Below are positions 8,099 through 15,628 of a stretch of 26,800 bases of DNA, in pieces. The translations under genes and the position numbers were made by a program. Each line of letters opens with the position of its first letter. The stretch's first letter is position 1. The stretch lies in the NCBI GenBank assembly GCA_964546765.1, contig CAZJKV010000018.1, forward strand, positions 1 to 26,800. The letters are read 5' to 3'. The DNA is from JAITWN01 sp964546765. GTDB taxonomy: Bacteria > Pseudomonadota > Gammaproteobacteria > SZUA-140. The notes under the pieces are model-generated. The model searched no databases and was not told the DNA's origin. It saw only the letters and a program-made list of their open reading frames with translations.

Positions 8099-8288
8099 CC
8101 ACCTCGAGGAACGCGACATTAGCTGTCCGTACTGCGGCGAGGGCCTGGTGATCGTCATCGATGTCAGCGCCGGCGACCAGCAATATATAGAGGACTGCCG
8201 GGTGTGTTGCCGGCCGATAGAGATCGCGGTACGGCTGGCCGCCGACGGATCCATCGCCGAAATTGGAATCAAAAGGGAAGACGAATGA
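8091..8288 (+). CDS. CPXCG motif-containing cysteine-rich protein
   Basis: A 65-residue protein with CPYCGE at residues 12-17 and a second pair in CRVCCRPIE (about residues 36-44), matching the small Cys_rich_CPXCG family. The four-Cys arrangement suggests binding of one zinc ion. Function is unknown. The ATG lies 8 bases inside the end of hemW. The TGA stop overlaps the serB start as ATGA, so the three genes are very likely co-translated. Small acidic proteins of this family are often seen in gammaproteobacterial operons, but I cannot infer a substrate or partner. Confidence 0.88.
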   Translation: MHDHLEERDISCPYCGEGLVIVIDVSAGDQQYIEDCRVCCRPIEIAVRLAADGSIAEIGIKREDE

Positions 8289-9124
8289 CAACCTTGCTGC
8301 TACAGGGGCCGCAACTGAACGAAGGCATGGCGCGCGAACTCGCGCGGATCGCCGGCGGCACGCCCGAGACGCGCGCAGCGCACATCCGCGTCACGATGCC
8401 CGGACCGGCGGATGCGGGGCTGCTCGCGACGCTGCGCGCGCGCTTTGCGTTCGACGTGAACCCGGTGCCGGACAATTTCGATCCCGCCGCCGTGCGACTG
8501 CTGATCAGCGACATGGACTCGACGATGATCAACATCGAGTGCATGGACGAGATCGGCGATTTCCTCGGCATCAAGGCGCAGGTCGCCGAGATCACCGGTG
8601 CGGCGATGCGCGGTGAGATCGATTTCGAGACCTCGCTGCGCCGGCGCGTCGCGCTGGTCAGGGGTGTCGGCACGGACATGCTGCAGCGGGTCTACGACGA
8701 ACGCCTGCGCCTGAATCCGGGCGCCGAGGCGCTGATCGCGGGCCTGCGCGAACACGGCATCCGGATCGCGCTGGTCTCCGGCGGCTTCACATTCTTCACC
8801 GAACGCCTGCGCGAACGGCTCGCGCTCGACTATACGCTCGCGAACGAGTTCGATCTCGATGCCGACGGCCGCATCAGCGGCGAGGTGCCCGGCGCGATCG
8901 TCGGCGCACAGGCGAAAGCCGATTTCCTCACGCGCCTGTGCAGCGAACTCGGTATCCGCCCGCAACAGGCAATCGCGATTGGCGACGGCGCGAACGACCT
9001 GCCGATGCTGCGCCTCGCCGGCCTCAGCGTCGCGTTCCGTTCGAAACCCGCGGTCCAGGCCGAGGCCGACGTCGTCCTGAACCACTCCGGCCTCGACGCC
9101 ATCCTCGCTTTACTGGAGCCCTAG
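8285..9124 (+). CDS. serB: Phosphoserine phosphatase
   Basis: Last step of serine synthesis: dephosphorylates O-phosphoserine. It is a HAD-superfamily enzyme of 279 residues, shorter than E. coli SerB (322) because the N-terminal ACT-like region is reduced to about 70 residues. The nucleophile motif DMDST has Asp76 and Asp78. It is followed by IECMDEIGDFLG (cap-domain contact), AAMRGEIDFETSLRRRV, the Ser motif ALVSGGFTFF, the conserved Lys in AQAKADFLTR, and GDGANDLPML binding Mg2+. The start ATG overlaps the preceding CPXCG gene stop. It is the last gene of the rph operon, facing trmB tail to tail with only 9 bp between stops. Confidence 0.96.
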   Translation: MTTLLLQGPQLNEGMARELARIAGGTPETRAAHIRVTMPGPADAGLLATLRARFAFDVNPVPDNFDPAAVRLLISDMDSTMINIECMDEIGDFLGIKAQVAEITGAAMRGEIDFETSLRRRVALVRGVGTDMLQRVYDERLRLNPGAEALIAGLREHGIRIALVSGGFTFFTERLRERLALDYTLANEFDLDADGRISGEVPGAIVGAQAKADFLTRLCSELGIRPQQAIAIGDGANDLPMLRLAGLSVAFRSKPAVQAEADVVLNHSGLDAILALLEP

Positions 9125-9133
9125 GGCTTCACC

Positions 9134-9817
9134 CTACTGATGGAGTTTGCGGAAGATCAGGTCGTGGACGGCGTGGCCGAGGCGCTCGCCGCGGCGCTCG
9201 AAGCGCGTGCCCTCGCGCCACGCGGGCCGCTCGGCGTAGCGGCCGGAGCCGGCAGTGTTCTCGAAGCCGGGAGCATGCGTCATGACCGCCATCATCTGCT
9301 GCGCGTAGTCTTCCCAGTCGGTCGCCATGTGAAACAGGCCGCCGGGACGGAGGCGCGAGCCGATCAGCGCGACGAACGCCGGCTGCACGATGCGTCGCTT
9401 GTGGTGGCGTTTCTTCGGCCACGGATCCGGAAAGAACAGGTACACCGCGTCGAGCGATGACGGTGGGATCATCCCGGCCAATATCTCGACCGCGTCATCG
9501 CGCATGACGCGTACGTTCGTGATGCCGCGCTCGTCGAGCGCCTTCAGCAGGCGGCCGACCCCGGGACGGTAGACCTCGATGCCGAGATAGTCGTTTTCGG
9601 GGTGCGCCGCGGCCATCGCGAGCAGCGCCTCGCCGGCGCCAAACCCGATCTCGAGCATGCGCGGAGCGCGGCGCCCGAACTGGGTGTCGAGGTCGCAGGC
9701 GTCGTCACGCAGGTCGACGCCGTATCGATCCCACAGGCGATCGATCGCACGACGCTGGGACTCGGTGATGCGACCCTCGCGGCGCACGAAGCTGCGCACG
9801 GTGCGAAGGACGCTCAA
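9134..9817 (-). CDS. trmB: tRNA (guanine-N7)-methyltransferase TrmB
   Basis: Methylates G46 in the variable loop of tRNAs using SAM. The 227-residue protein begins with the family signature VRSFVRREGRIT, followed by the SAM-binding LEIGFGAGEALL (motif I), LGIEVYRPGVG, and the catalytic/tRNA-binding FFPDPWPKKRHHKRR, then GGLFHMATDWEDYA and FERRGERLGHAVHDL at the C-terminus. The start is TTG (9815-9817), with AGGAA about 8 nt upstream; no ATG or GTG lies between it and the conserved N-terminus. It is 19 bp downstream of thiG on the same strand, so it probably belongs to the thiS-thiG transcript, a common order in gammaproteobacteria. Confidence 0.95.
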   Translation of the reverse strand: MSVLRTVRSFVRREGRITESQRRAIDRLWDRYGVDLRDDACDLDTQFGRRAPRMLEIGFGAGEALLAMAAAHPENDYLGIEVYRPGVGRLLKALDERGITNVRVMRDDAVEILAGMIPPSSLDAVYLFFPDPWPKKRHHKRRIVQPAFVALIGSRLRPGGLFHMATDWEDYAQQMMAVMTHAPGFENTAGSGRYAERPAWREGTRFERRGERLGHAVHDLIFRKLHQ

Positions 9818-9836
9818 GCGGGGTATTCCTGTCGAA

Positions 9837-10661
9837 TCAGAAAAACGTACCGTCGATCGGCGACGATGCGCTCGCGAAGCGCTTGCGCGGGATGCGTCCG
9901 GCGCGCCAGGCCTCGCGGCCGGCCTCGACGGCCTTCCGCATCGCCGAGGCCATCAGCACCGGTTCGCGCGCGCCGGCGATTGCGGTGTTCATCAGTACGC
10001 CGTCGCAGCCGAGCTCCATCGCAATCGCCGCATCGGACGCGGTGCCGACGCCGGCGTCGACGAGAATCGGCACCGAGGCGTTCTCGACGATGGTCAATAT
10101 ATTATAAGGATTGCGAATCCCGAGCCCGGAACCGATCGGCGCCGCGAGCGGCATCACCGCAACGCAGCCGAGGTCCTCGAGACGTCTGGCCGCGACCGGG
10201 TCGTCATTGGTATAGACCATGACCTTGAAGCCCTCGGCGACCAGGACCTTCGCCGCCACGCAGGTCTGTTCGACGTCCGGGTACAGCGTCTTCTCGTCGG
10301 CCAGCACCTCAAGCTTGACGAGGTCGTGGCCGTCGAGCAGCTCGCGCGCAAGGCGGCAGGTTCGGATCGCGTCCTCGGCGGTGTAGCACATCGCGGTGTT
10401 AGGCAGCAGCGTGTAGCGATCCGGCGGGATCACTTCGAGCAGGTTTGGCTCGCCGGGCGACTGCCCGATATTCGTGCGGCGGATCGCGACCGTGACGATC
10501 TCGGCGCCGCTCGCCTCGACGGCGCAGCGGGTCTGCTCGAGGTCACGATACTTGCCGGTGCCGACCAGCAGGCGCGAGCGGTAGTCGACGCCGGCGATCC
10601 GCAACGGGTCATCGGCGCCGGTCGTCGCGCGGGACTCGATGGCAGGTTGTGTCATCGACAT
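9837..10661 (-). CDS. thiG: Thiazole synthase ThiG
   Basis: Forms the thiazole phosphate moiety of thiamin from 1-deoxyxylulose 5-phosphate, dehydroglycine (or glycine) and ThiS thiocarboxylate. It is a TIM barrel of 274 residues. The Schiff-base lysine is Lys116 in LVKLEVLAD. Other landmarks are RLLVGTGKYRD, TVAIRRTN, NTAMCYTAEDAIR, GLGIRNPYN, VPILVDAGVGTASDA and CDGVLMNTAIAGA. The first 15 residues before the barrel are longer than in many homologues. The start ATG (10659-10661) overlaps the thiS stop as TGATG, which supports it; a second ATG two codons later is possible. Confidence 0.96.
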   Translation of the reverse strand: MSMTQPAIESRATTGADDPLRIAGVDYRSRLLVGTGKYRDLEQTRCAVEASGAEIVTVAIRRTNIGQSPGEPNLLEVIPPDRYTLLPNTAMCYTAEDAIRTCRLARELLDGHDLVKLEVLADEKTLYPDVEQTCVAAKVLVAEGFKVMVYTNDDPVAARRLEDLGCVAVMPLAAPIGSGLGIRNPYNILTIVENASVPILVDAGVGTASDAAIAMELGCDGVLMNTAIAGAREPVLMASAMRKAVEAGREAWRAGRIPRKRFASASSPIDGTFF

Positions 10662-10861
10662 CAGCCCCCGCCTATCGCCTGGACGATCTCGACCCGGTCA
10701 CCAGGCTGCACGCGGCGCTCGGCATAACCGCTGCGCGGCACGATATCCTGGTTGATCTCGACCGCGACGCGGCGGCCGGCGCAACCGAGTTCATCGAGCA
10801 GGGCCGCGATCGTGACCTCGCCGGCAAACTGCCGGGGCGCCCCGTTGACGTAAATTTCCAT
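10661..10861 (-). CDS. thiS: Sulfur carrier protein ThiS
   Basis: Ubiquitin-fold sulfur donor for thiazole synthesis. The 66-residue protein starts MEIYVNGAPRQF and ends in the Gly-Gly that is adenylated and converted to a thiocarboxylate (QAIGGG). VAVEINQDIVPRSGYAE is the expected core. Its stop overlaps the thiG start by one base, so carrier and synthase are made together. No TPP riboswitch pattern is visible in the 118 bases between this gene and the tRNA-Gly. A weak extended -10 (TGG then TATCTT, minus strand, 10909-10914) could be its promoter. Confidence 0.94.
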   Translation of the reverse strand: MEIYVNGAPRQFAGEVTIAALLDELGCAGRRVAVEINQDIVPRSGYAERRVQPGDRVEIVQAIGGG

Positions 10862-10937
10862 TGCTATGCGGACCTCTGAATGTGACGTAACGACTGCAGG
10901 ACACAGTCAAGATACCACAAGCCGGCCGGTGACACGC

Positions 10938-10967
10938 TTGACCGCCTTCCACCCGGCGCGTCAGAAT
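10938..10967 (+). promoter_or_regulatory. Candidate promoter of tRNA-Gly
   Basis: TTGACC (10938-10943) and CAGAAT (10962-10967) are separated by 18 bp, followed by a G/C-only stretch (discriminator) before the tRNA at 10980. A GC-rich discriminator is typical of stringently controlled stable RNA promoters. The leader would be only about 6 bases. Confidence 0.45.
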
Positions 10968-10979
10968 GGCGGGCGCCGC

Positions 10980-11053
10980 GCGGGTGTAGTTCAATGGTAG
11001 AACATCAGCTTCCCAAGCTGAATACGTGGGTTCGATTCCCATCACCCGCTCCA
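10980..11053 (+). tRNA. tRNA-Gly (anticodon CCC)
   Basis: A 74-base cloverleaf. Acceptor GCGGGTG pairs with CACCCGC, and the discriminator T is followed by an encoded CCA. The anticodon stem TCAGC/GCTGA encloses the loop TTCCCAA, giving anticodon CCC for glycine codon GGG. The T arm has GGTTCGATTCC. The sequence closely resembles the E. coli CCC isoacceptor. Confidence 0.97.
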
Positions 11054-11085
11054 CTCCGCCATCGCGGGGCAAACGGGCCAGGCGG

Positions 11086-11589
11086 TCAGTGCATCGCCGC
11101 CTTGTAATCGCACGCGGGCAATGCCCCGTGGTTGTTGAGATTTCTCTGGATCTGCTTCGGATTCAGGCGCGCCAGGTCCTTCGCGACCTCGCGCACCTCG
11201 ATCTTCTTGCCCGACGGCAGCGTGATGCATTCACGCAGGTAGCCGAGCATCCGGTTCGCGGCGACCAGCACCAGGTACTTGACGCCGTTGCGCCGCGCGA
11301 GGGTCTCGGTCGCCTCGGCGATGCGCCGTGCGAAACGCCGGATGACCTCGTCGTCGTGGCTGTCCCTGTGATCGTCATAGCCATGGGCGGGTCCGCCGCC
11401 GCGGGCGGTGTTGCGGCCGCTCTTCGCCTCGGTCCAGGTCTCGCGGCCGGACAGCGATGATTCGGGATTGACCAGGTCGGTACGTTCAACGAGATTGGGT
11501 CCTGATTCGAGTTCCGGGACCGTGGCGGCCTCCAGGGTGAAAAAACGAGCGCGGGAACTGTTCACGACAACGACACAGTAGTCACTCAT
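11086..11589 (-). CDS. Host attachment family protein (PF10116-like)
   Basis: A 167-residue soluble protein beginning SDYCVVVVNSSRARFFTLE, the typical opening strand of the family annotated as required for attachment to host cells, which is distantly related to bacterial relatives of archaeal/eukaryotic release factor domains. A charged, Gly-rich loop (about 50-80) is followed by ARRIAEATETLARRNGVKYLVLVAANRMLGYLR and the C-terminal AKDLARLNPKQIQRNL. No signal peptide or membrane helix, so it is cytoplasmic; the family name should not be read as a proven adhesin role. GGGAGG lies 7 nt before the ATG. It is the last gene of a three-gene unit with two membrane proteins upstream. Confidence 0.85.
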   Translation of the reverse strand: MSDYCVVVVNSSRARFFTLEAATVPELESGPNLVERTDLVNPESSLSGRETWTEAKSGRNTARGGGPAHGYDDHRDSHDDEVIRRFARRIAEATETLARRNGVKYLVLVAANRMLGYLRECITLPSGKKIEVREVAKDLARLNPKQIQRNLNNHGALPACDYKAAMH

Positions 11590-11627
11590 ACATTTTCCTC
11601 CCTAATAAACTGAAATGTACATCTCCA

Positions 11628-11732
11628 TTACTGGCCGATCAGGCCGAGGGTATAAAGCATCAGCATCAGCGTCGCAGTGCCGACGATCAACATGATCAGT
11701 ATCAGAAAGATTGCGAAGATCGCGCGCCCCAT
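11628..11732 (-). CDS. 34-residue single-pass membrane peptide
   Basis: This short frame starts with ATG three bases after the stop of the upstream membrane protein gene and ends 38 bases before the host attachment ATG. It reads MGRAIFAIFLILIMLIVG, then a second hydrophobic stretch, ending LGLIGQ. Almost the whole peptide is one hydrophobic helix with a single positive charge (Arg3) near the N-terminus, consistent with a small inner-membrane protein. Placement between two genes with near-zero spacing argues that it is translated, possibly by coupling; its own ribosome site is weak (GAGG about 8 nt away). No homologue recognised. Function unknown. Confidence 0.6.
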   Translation of the reverse strand: MGRAIFAIFLILIMLIVGTATLMLMLYTLGLIGQ

Positions 11733-11735
11733 GGA

Positions 11736-12146
11736 TCAGGCCTCGCCGGGCGTGCGACGGCCCGCGAGCCGGGCATCGAGCAGTTGAATCGGATGGCCTG
11801 CCGGGGGGCAGTAGGTCCACATCGGTAGATTGTCTGAGGAATCGAGCTGAATCTCCAATGCGTCGTGGCAGATCGGGCAGACCCCGGTAATGCGTTCGTT
11901 GACCTCGGTCACGCGATAGCGCATCAGCGCAACGACCGGGCCCGCCAGCAGGAAGCCCGGCACCAGCACAAAATGCGCGACAGGGATCAGGACGGAAACC
12001 AGCGCGAGCAGCCATAGCACACCGAGCGCGACGAGGGCGCGCAGGACCCGATCCAGGGTGCTGAACTTTCTGACATACAGGGTCCCGTCCGCACCCCCGC
12101 CCCTGTCGTCTTCGATCACGATTGCCCGGGTCTCGGAAATTGCCAT
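11736..12146 (-). CDS. Two-helix membrane protein with zinc-ribbon-like C-terminus
   Basis: A 136-residue protein that I do not recognise. An acidic N-terminus (1-28) is followed by a hydrophobic region, about residues 34-75, long enough for two transmembrane helices. The C-terminal part has CPIC at 90-93 and Cys113 with His118 (TYCPPAGHP), a CxxC...CxxxxH pattern that could bind zinc. Both ends would lie on the same side of the membrane, probably cytoplasmic. A promoter with near-consensus hexamers lies 56-85 bases upstream. The gene is the first of a unit with the 34-residue peptide and the host attachment family protein. No Shine-Dalgarno site is evident before the ATG. Confidence 0.75.
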   Translation of the reverse strand: MAISETRAIVIEDDRGGGADGTLYVRKFSTLDRVLRALVALGVLWLLALVSVLIPVAHFVLVPGFLLAGPVVALMRYRVTEVNERITGVCPICHDALEIQLDSSDNLPMWTYCPPAGHPIQLLDARLAGRRTPGEA

Positions 12147-12201
12147 CTATAAGTATCTGCTGCTTGACGACGCACCCCGCAATATGACGGGTTCATGGCC
12201 C

Positions 12202-12231
12202 AATATACACAGCCGTCAGGCCGCATGGCAA
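12202..12231 (-). promoter_or_regulatory. Promoter of the membrane protein-host attachment unit
   Basis: On the minus strand, TTGCCA (12226-12231) and TATATT (12202-12207) are separated by 18 bp; each hexamer matches the sigma-70 consensus at 5 of 6 positions. The start point would be near 12195, leaving a leader of about 50 bases before the ATG at 12146. It lies back to back with the AsmA promoter. Confidence 0.6.
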
Positions 12232-12244
12232 ACGGCCAGCGGCA

Positions 12245-12272
12245 TTGACAGCCGGCAGCCTGATGGTAGGCT
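12245..12272 (+). promoter_or_regulatory. Promoter of AsmA-mutY-yggX
   Basis: A perfect TTGACA (12245-12250) is followed after 16 bp by TAGGCT (12267-12272). The -10 is weak but keeps the key T, A and final T. The start point would be near 12279, just upstream of the AsmA start. The -10 overlaps the right arm of a perfect inverted repeat. Confidence 0.55.
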
Positions 12273-12274
12273 GC
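12255..12274 (+). repeat. Inverted repeat overlapping the AsmA promoter (possible operator)
   Basis: GCAGCCT and AGGCTGC form a perfect 7-bp inverted repeat with a 6-base spacer (GATGGT), lying between the -35 and the end of the -10 element. A dimeric repressor bound here would block RNA polymerase. It could also fold as a hairpin, but it lies upstream of the predicted start point. Confidence 0.45.
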
Positions 12275-12299
12275 AGTCAGGAACCACCACCAGACCCGG

Positions 12300-14495
12300 A
12301 TGTCTCAAGCTACCATGATCAAACGACTTTTTATCATCGCGGGCGCGCTCCTGCTGCTCCTCGTTGCCGCCCTGGTCGCCGCAGTGATCCTGATCGACCC
12401 CAACGACTACAGGGACAGGATCGAGGAAATCGTGAAGGAAGCGACCGGACGCGAACTGCGTATCGTCGACGATCTCGAACTGTCGGTATTTCCGTGGATC
12501 GGTGTCGAATCCGGACGGGTCAGTTTCGGCAATGCCGAGGGCTTCGGCCCCGAGCCCTTCGCGCAGATCAGCAACGCACGGGTCAAGGTGCGGCTGATCC
12601 CGCTTTTCAGCAGCAGGATCGAACTCGACACGGTGACGCTGCACGGGCTCGAGGTACGGCTCGCCGTCGACGCCGACGGCCGCAGCAACTGGGACGACCT
12701 CGTGGCGCCGCCCGGCGAACGGGACGCCGCGTCCCCGGGAGCCCCGAAACCGGCGCCTGAGGCCGCGCCGGGACCGGGGGCCGAACCCGCATTCGCCCTG
12801 CCCGCGATGCTGACGATCGGCGGACTCGATATCCGTAATGCCGCGATCCATTGGCGTGACGACTCGGCGGGCACCGCCTTCGACCTCACCGCGTTCAATC
12901 TCGAGAGTGGCCGGATAGAGGTCGACCGGCCGGTCGACCTCTCGCTCGACTTCAGCTTCCGTTCCGGCGAGCCTGCACTCGACGGTGATGTCAGCCTCGC
13001 GGCACGCCTCACCGCTCGCATCATGGACCAGTTCTTCATGGCCGAGAACCTGCGCCTGCAGGTTCGTCTCAACGGCGACATGCTACCGGTACAGCCGACG
13101 ACCATCGCGCTCGAGGGCAATATCGGCGTCGACCTCGGGCGCGAGACCGTCGAGATGCCTGCGTTCGCGCTGACCACGCTCGGGCTCCGCGCGAACGGCA
13201 GCCTGCGCGGTCAGGAGATCCTCGACGAACCGCGCCTGGCCGGCACGTTCAATATCGCCGACATCCGGCCGCGCGAACTGCTGAAGACGCTCGGCGCGGA
13301 GGCGCCCATGACGGCCGATCCCGCGGCATTGTCGAAGGCCTCGCTCGCGTTCAGTTTCGAGACCGGCCCCGATCATGCGAGCGTCAAGGACATCGCACTC
13401 ACGCTCGACGACAGCCAGCTGCGTGGCAACGCAACGGTGCGCGGTTTCGACGCCCCGGCGATCGTCTTCGAACTGGCGCTCGACCAGATCGACATCGACC
13501 GCTACCTGTCACCCGAAGATGCGCCTGTCGCAACGCCCGCGACGGCGCCGGCCGCGGCCCTCGAGCTTCCGCTCGAGACCCTGCGCACACTCGACATCGA
13601 CGGCGGTCTTACCATCGGCAGGCTCAAGGTCAGCGGACTGACGATGAACGATTACCGTCTACGGGCCCGCGCGAAGGACGGCGTCATCGCGGTCACGCCG
13701 ATCGAAGCGGCGCTCTATGACGGACGCTACGCAGGCAACGTCCGGCTCGACGCGCGCGGAGACGTCCCGTCCTTCTCGATCGACGAGTCGCTGAGCGGTG
13801 TACAGGCACAGCCGTTGCTGAAGGACATGCTCGATATCGACCTCGTCAGCGGGACCGCCGATTTTCGCATCCGCGCAACCGCGCGCGGCATCACCGACGA
13901 GTCGCTGCGCCGCAGCGCGAAAGGCGACGCGAACTTCAGTTTCCGCAACGGCGCGATCAAGGGATTCAACAGCGCGCAGATGATCCGCGAGGCGAGCGCG
14001 CGCTTGCAGGGCAAGGCGCCGCCGCCCGATGTCGCGCGCGAGACCGATTTCACCGAACTGCGCGGCAGCCTGCAGATCGGCGACGGCCTGGTACGCAATG
14101 AGGACCTGAGCGCAAGCTCGCCCTATCTGCGCCTCGCCGGCAACGGCCAGGTCGATATCGTCAAGGAAAGCATCGATTACCGCCTGCGCGCGCGCATCGT
14201 CGACACCGCCGCCGGCCAGGGCGGCGCCGGCCTGGACGACGTCAAGGGCGTCGATGTCCCGATCAGGATCACCGGCGCGTTGATGGCGCCGGACATCCGA
14301 ATCGATTCGGACTTCCTGCGCAATCTGCTACGCGACAAGCTCGCGCCCCAGGTTGAGCAGTTGCGCGAGGAGGTGAAGCAGAAGACCGATGAGAAGAAGC
14401 AGGAACTGAAGCGCGAGGCCGACGAAGAAAAGGAGGAGCTGAAGCAGGAGCTGCAGGAGAAGGTCGACCAGCAGCTTAAGCGGCTGTTGCGTTGA
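12300..14495 (+). CDS. AsmA family protein
   Basis: AsmA-like proteins are inner-membrane-anchored, mostly periplasmic beta-rich proteins of the bridge-like lipid-transfer group, implicated in outer-membrane lipid homeostasis. Of 731 residues, about 6-28 form one N-terminal transmembrane helix. This is followed by the family start ILIDPNDYRDRIEEIVKEAT, GRELRI, ELSVFPWIGVESGRVSFGNAEGF, and later RVDIVKES-like AsmA_2 sequence (LRLAGNGQVDIVKESIDYRL). A Pro/Ala-rich linker lies near 140-160. The last 50 residues are a highly charged Lys/Glu coiled coil. I give the first ATG; by family similarity the ATG at 12315 (MIKRLF) may be the true start, and neither has a good Shine-Dalgarno site. The stop overlaps the mutY TTG. 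Confidence 0.92.
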   Translation: MSQATMIKRLFIIAGALLLLLVAALVAAVILIDPNDYRDRIEEIVKEATGRELRIVDDLELSVFPWIGVESGRVSFGNAEGFGPEPFAQISNARVKVRLIPLFSSRIELDTVTLHGLEVRLAVDADGRSNWDDLVAPPGERDAASPGAPKPAPEAAPGPGAEPAFALPAMLTIGGLDIRNAAIHWRDDSAGTAFDLTAFNLESGRIEVDRPVDLSLDFSFRSGEPALDGDVSLAARLTARIMDQFFMAENLRLQVRLNGDMLPVQPTTIALEGNIGVDLGRETVEMPAFALTTLGLRANGSLRGQEILDEPRLAGTFNIADIRPRELLKTLGAEAPMTADPAALSKASLAFSFETGPDHASVKDIALTLDDSQLRGNATVRGFDAPAIVFELALDQIDIDRYLSPEDAPVATPATAPAAALELPLETLRTLDIDGGLTIGRLKVSGLTMNDYRLRARAKDGVIAVTPIEAALYDGRYAGNVRLDARGDVPSFSIDESLSGVQAQPLLKDMLDIDLVSGTADFRIRATARGITDESLRRSAKGDANFSFRNGAIKGFNSAQMIREASARLQGKAPPPDVARETDFTELRGSLQIGDGLVRNEDLSASSPYLRLAGNGQVDIVKESIDYRLRARIVDTAAGQGGAGLDDVKGVDVPIRITGALMAPDIRIDSDFLRNLLRDKLAPQVEQLREEVKQKTDEKKQELKREADEEKEELKQELQEKVDQQLKRLLR

Positions 14496-15628
14496 GCCGA
14501 GAGGCCGCGCCGGCGTTCTCCGACCGGCTGCTCGAATGGTTCGACGGCCATGGGCGCAAAGACCTGCCCTGGCAGCATGAACCGAGCCCGTACCGCGTCT
14601 GGATCTCCGAGATCATGCTGCAACAGACCCAGGTCGCGACTGCGGTCCCGTACTTCATACGCTTCGTCGCGCGCTTTCCCGATATCGCCACGCTCGCCGC
14701 CGCGTCGCAGGACGAGGTCCTGTATCTGTGGTCAGGACTCGGCTACTACGCCCGCGCGCGCAACTTGCACCGCAGTGCGCGCATCGTGCACGAGGCTCAT
14801 GGCGGTGTCTTCCCGGATGCCATAGATGCGCTGCAGGCGCTGCCCGGCGTCGGCCGCTCGACCGCCGGCGCGATCCTCGCGCTCGCGCACGGCCAGCGCC
14901 ACCCCATCCTCGACGGTAACGTCAAGCGGGTGCTGTGCCGTTATCACGCGATCGGCGAATGGCCGGGGCGGCCGGGGATCGAGAGCCGCCTGTGGACGCT
15001 GGCCGACGATGCGACGCCGCACCACCGCGTACGCGACTACACCCAGGCGATCATGGATCTCGGCGCGATGCTGTGCACCCGCACCCGCCCGGACTGCACG
15101 CACTGTCCGCTCGCGTCCGGCTGCGGCGCCTTTCGCGAGCAGCGGGCGACGGCCTACCCCACGCCGAAACCGAAGGCGGAACGCCCGGAACGCCGCGCAA
15201 CGCTGCTGCTGCTGACGAACCCGGCAGGCGAGATCCTGCTCGAGCGCCGGCCGCCGGCCGGGATCTGGGGGGGGCTTTGGAGCCTGCCCGAGGCACCGGC
15301 CGAACACCTGGACCTCGAGGTGATCGCGGCATGGTGCGCCGGCGCGATGCACTGTCGTGTCGGCGCGGTCACCGCGCTGCCCGATGTCCGGCATGGATTC
15401 ACGCACTTCGTGCTGACGATCCGGCCGGTGCACGCCTGCGTCACGGACAGCGGCGGCGTCATGGAGGGTGGGCACCGGCTTTGGTACAATGCCGACCTGA
15501 AGCGCGCCGATCGCGGCGCGACGCCCGGGGTGGGCATGCCCGCGCCAGTCGCGCGCCTGGTCAGGCACTGGTTCGATTCACAGGAGACCGTCGATGTCAC
15601 GCAAGGTCCATTGCGCCAAGCTGGGTAA
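14492..15628 (+). CDS. mutY: Adenine DNA glycosylase MutY
   Basis: Removes adenine mispaired with 8-oxoguanine, preventing G:C to T:A mutations. The 378-residue protein has the HhH-GPD domain with catalytic Glu40 (WISEIMLQQTQ), the hairpin LPGVGRSTAG (117-126) and catalytic Asp141 (ILDGNVKRVL). The [4Fe-4S] cysteines are Cys195, 202, 205 and 211 (C-x6-C-x2-C-x5-C). The C-terminal NUDIX-like domain (about 236-360) recognises 8-oxoG, with ERRPPAGIWGGLWSLPE and HGFTHFVLTI. The start is TTG (14492-14494), overlapping the AsmA stop as TTGA; no ATG or GTG fits before the conserved LPWQ segment. The 3' end overlaps yggX by 35 bases. Confidence 0.96.
   Translation: MSREAAPAFSDRLLEWFDGHGRKDLPWQHEPSPYRVWISEIMLQQTQVATAVPYFIRFVARFPDIATLAAASQDEVLYLWSGLGYYARARNLHRSARIVHEAHGGVFPDAIDALQALPGVGRSTAGAILALAHGQRHPILDGNVKRVLCRYHAIGEWPGRPGIESRLWTLADDATPHHRVRDYTQAIMDLGAMLCTRTRPDCTHCPLASGCGAFREQRATAYPTPKPKAERPERRATLLLLTNPAGEILLERRPPAGIWGGLWSLPEAPAEHLDLEVIAAWCAGAMHCRVGAVTALPDVRHGFTHFVLTIRPVHACVTDSGGVMEGGHRLWYNADLKRADRGATPGVGMPAPVARLVRHWFDSQETVDVTQGPLRQAG

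Noticed and set aside
8950..9300. Convergent terminator between serB and trmB
   Set aside because: Only 9 bp separate the stops, and no hairpin with a T-run is visible.
10862..10979. TPP riboswitch upstream of thiS
   Set aside because: No conserved THI-box core could be found in the leader; the gap is short.
10791..11072. Minus-strand reading frame across tRNA-Gly (contains GIEPTYSAWEADVLPLNY)
   Set aside because: It is the antisense of the tRNA, a well-known source of false proteins; it also overlaps thiS.
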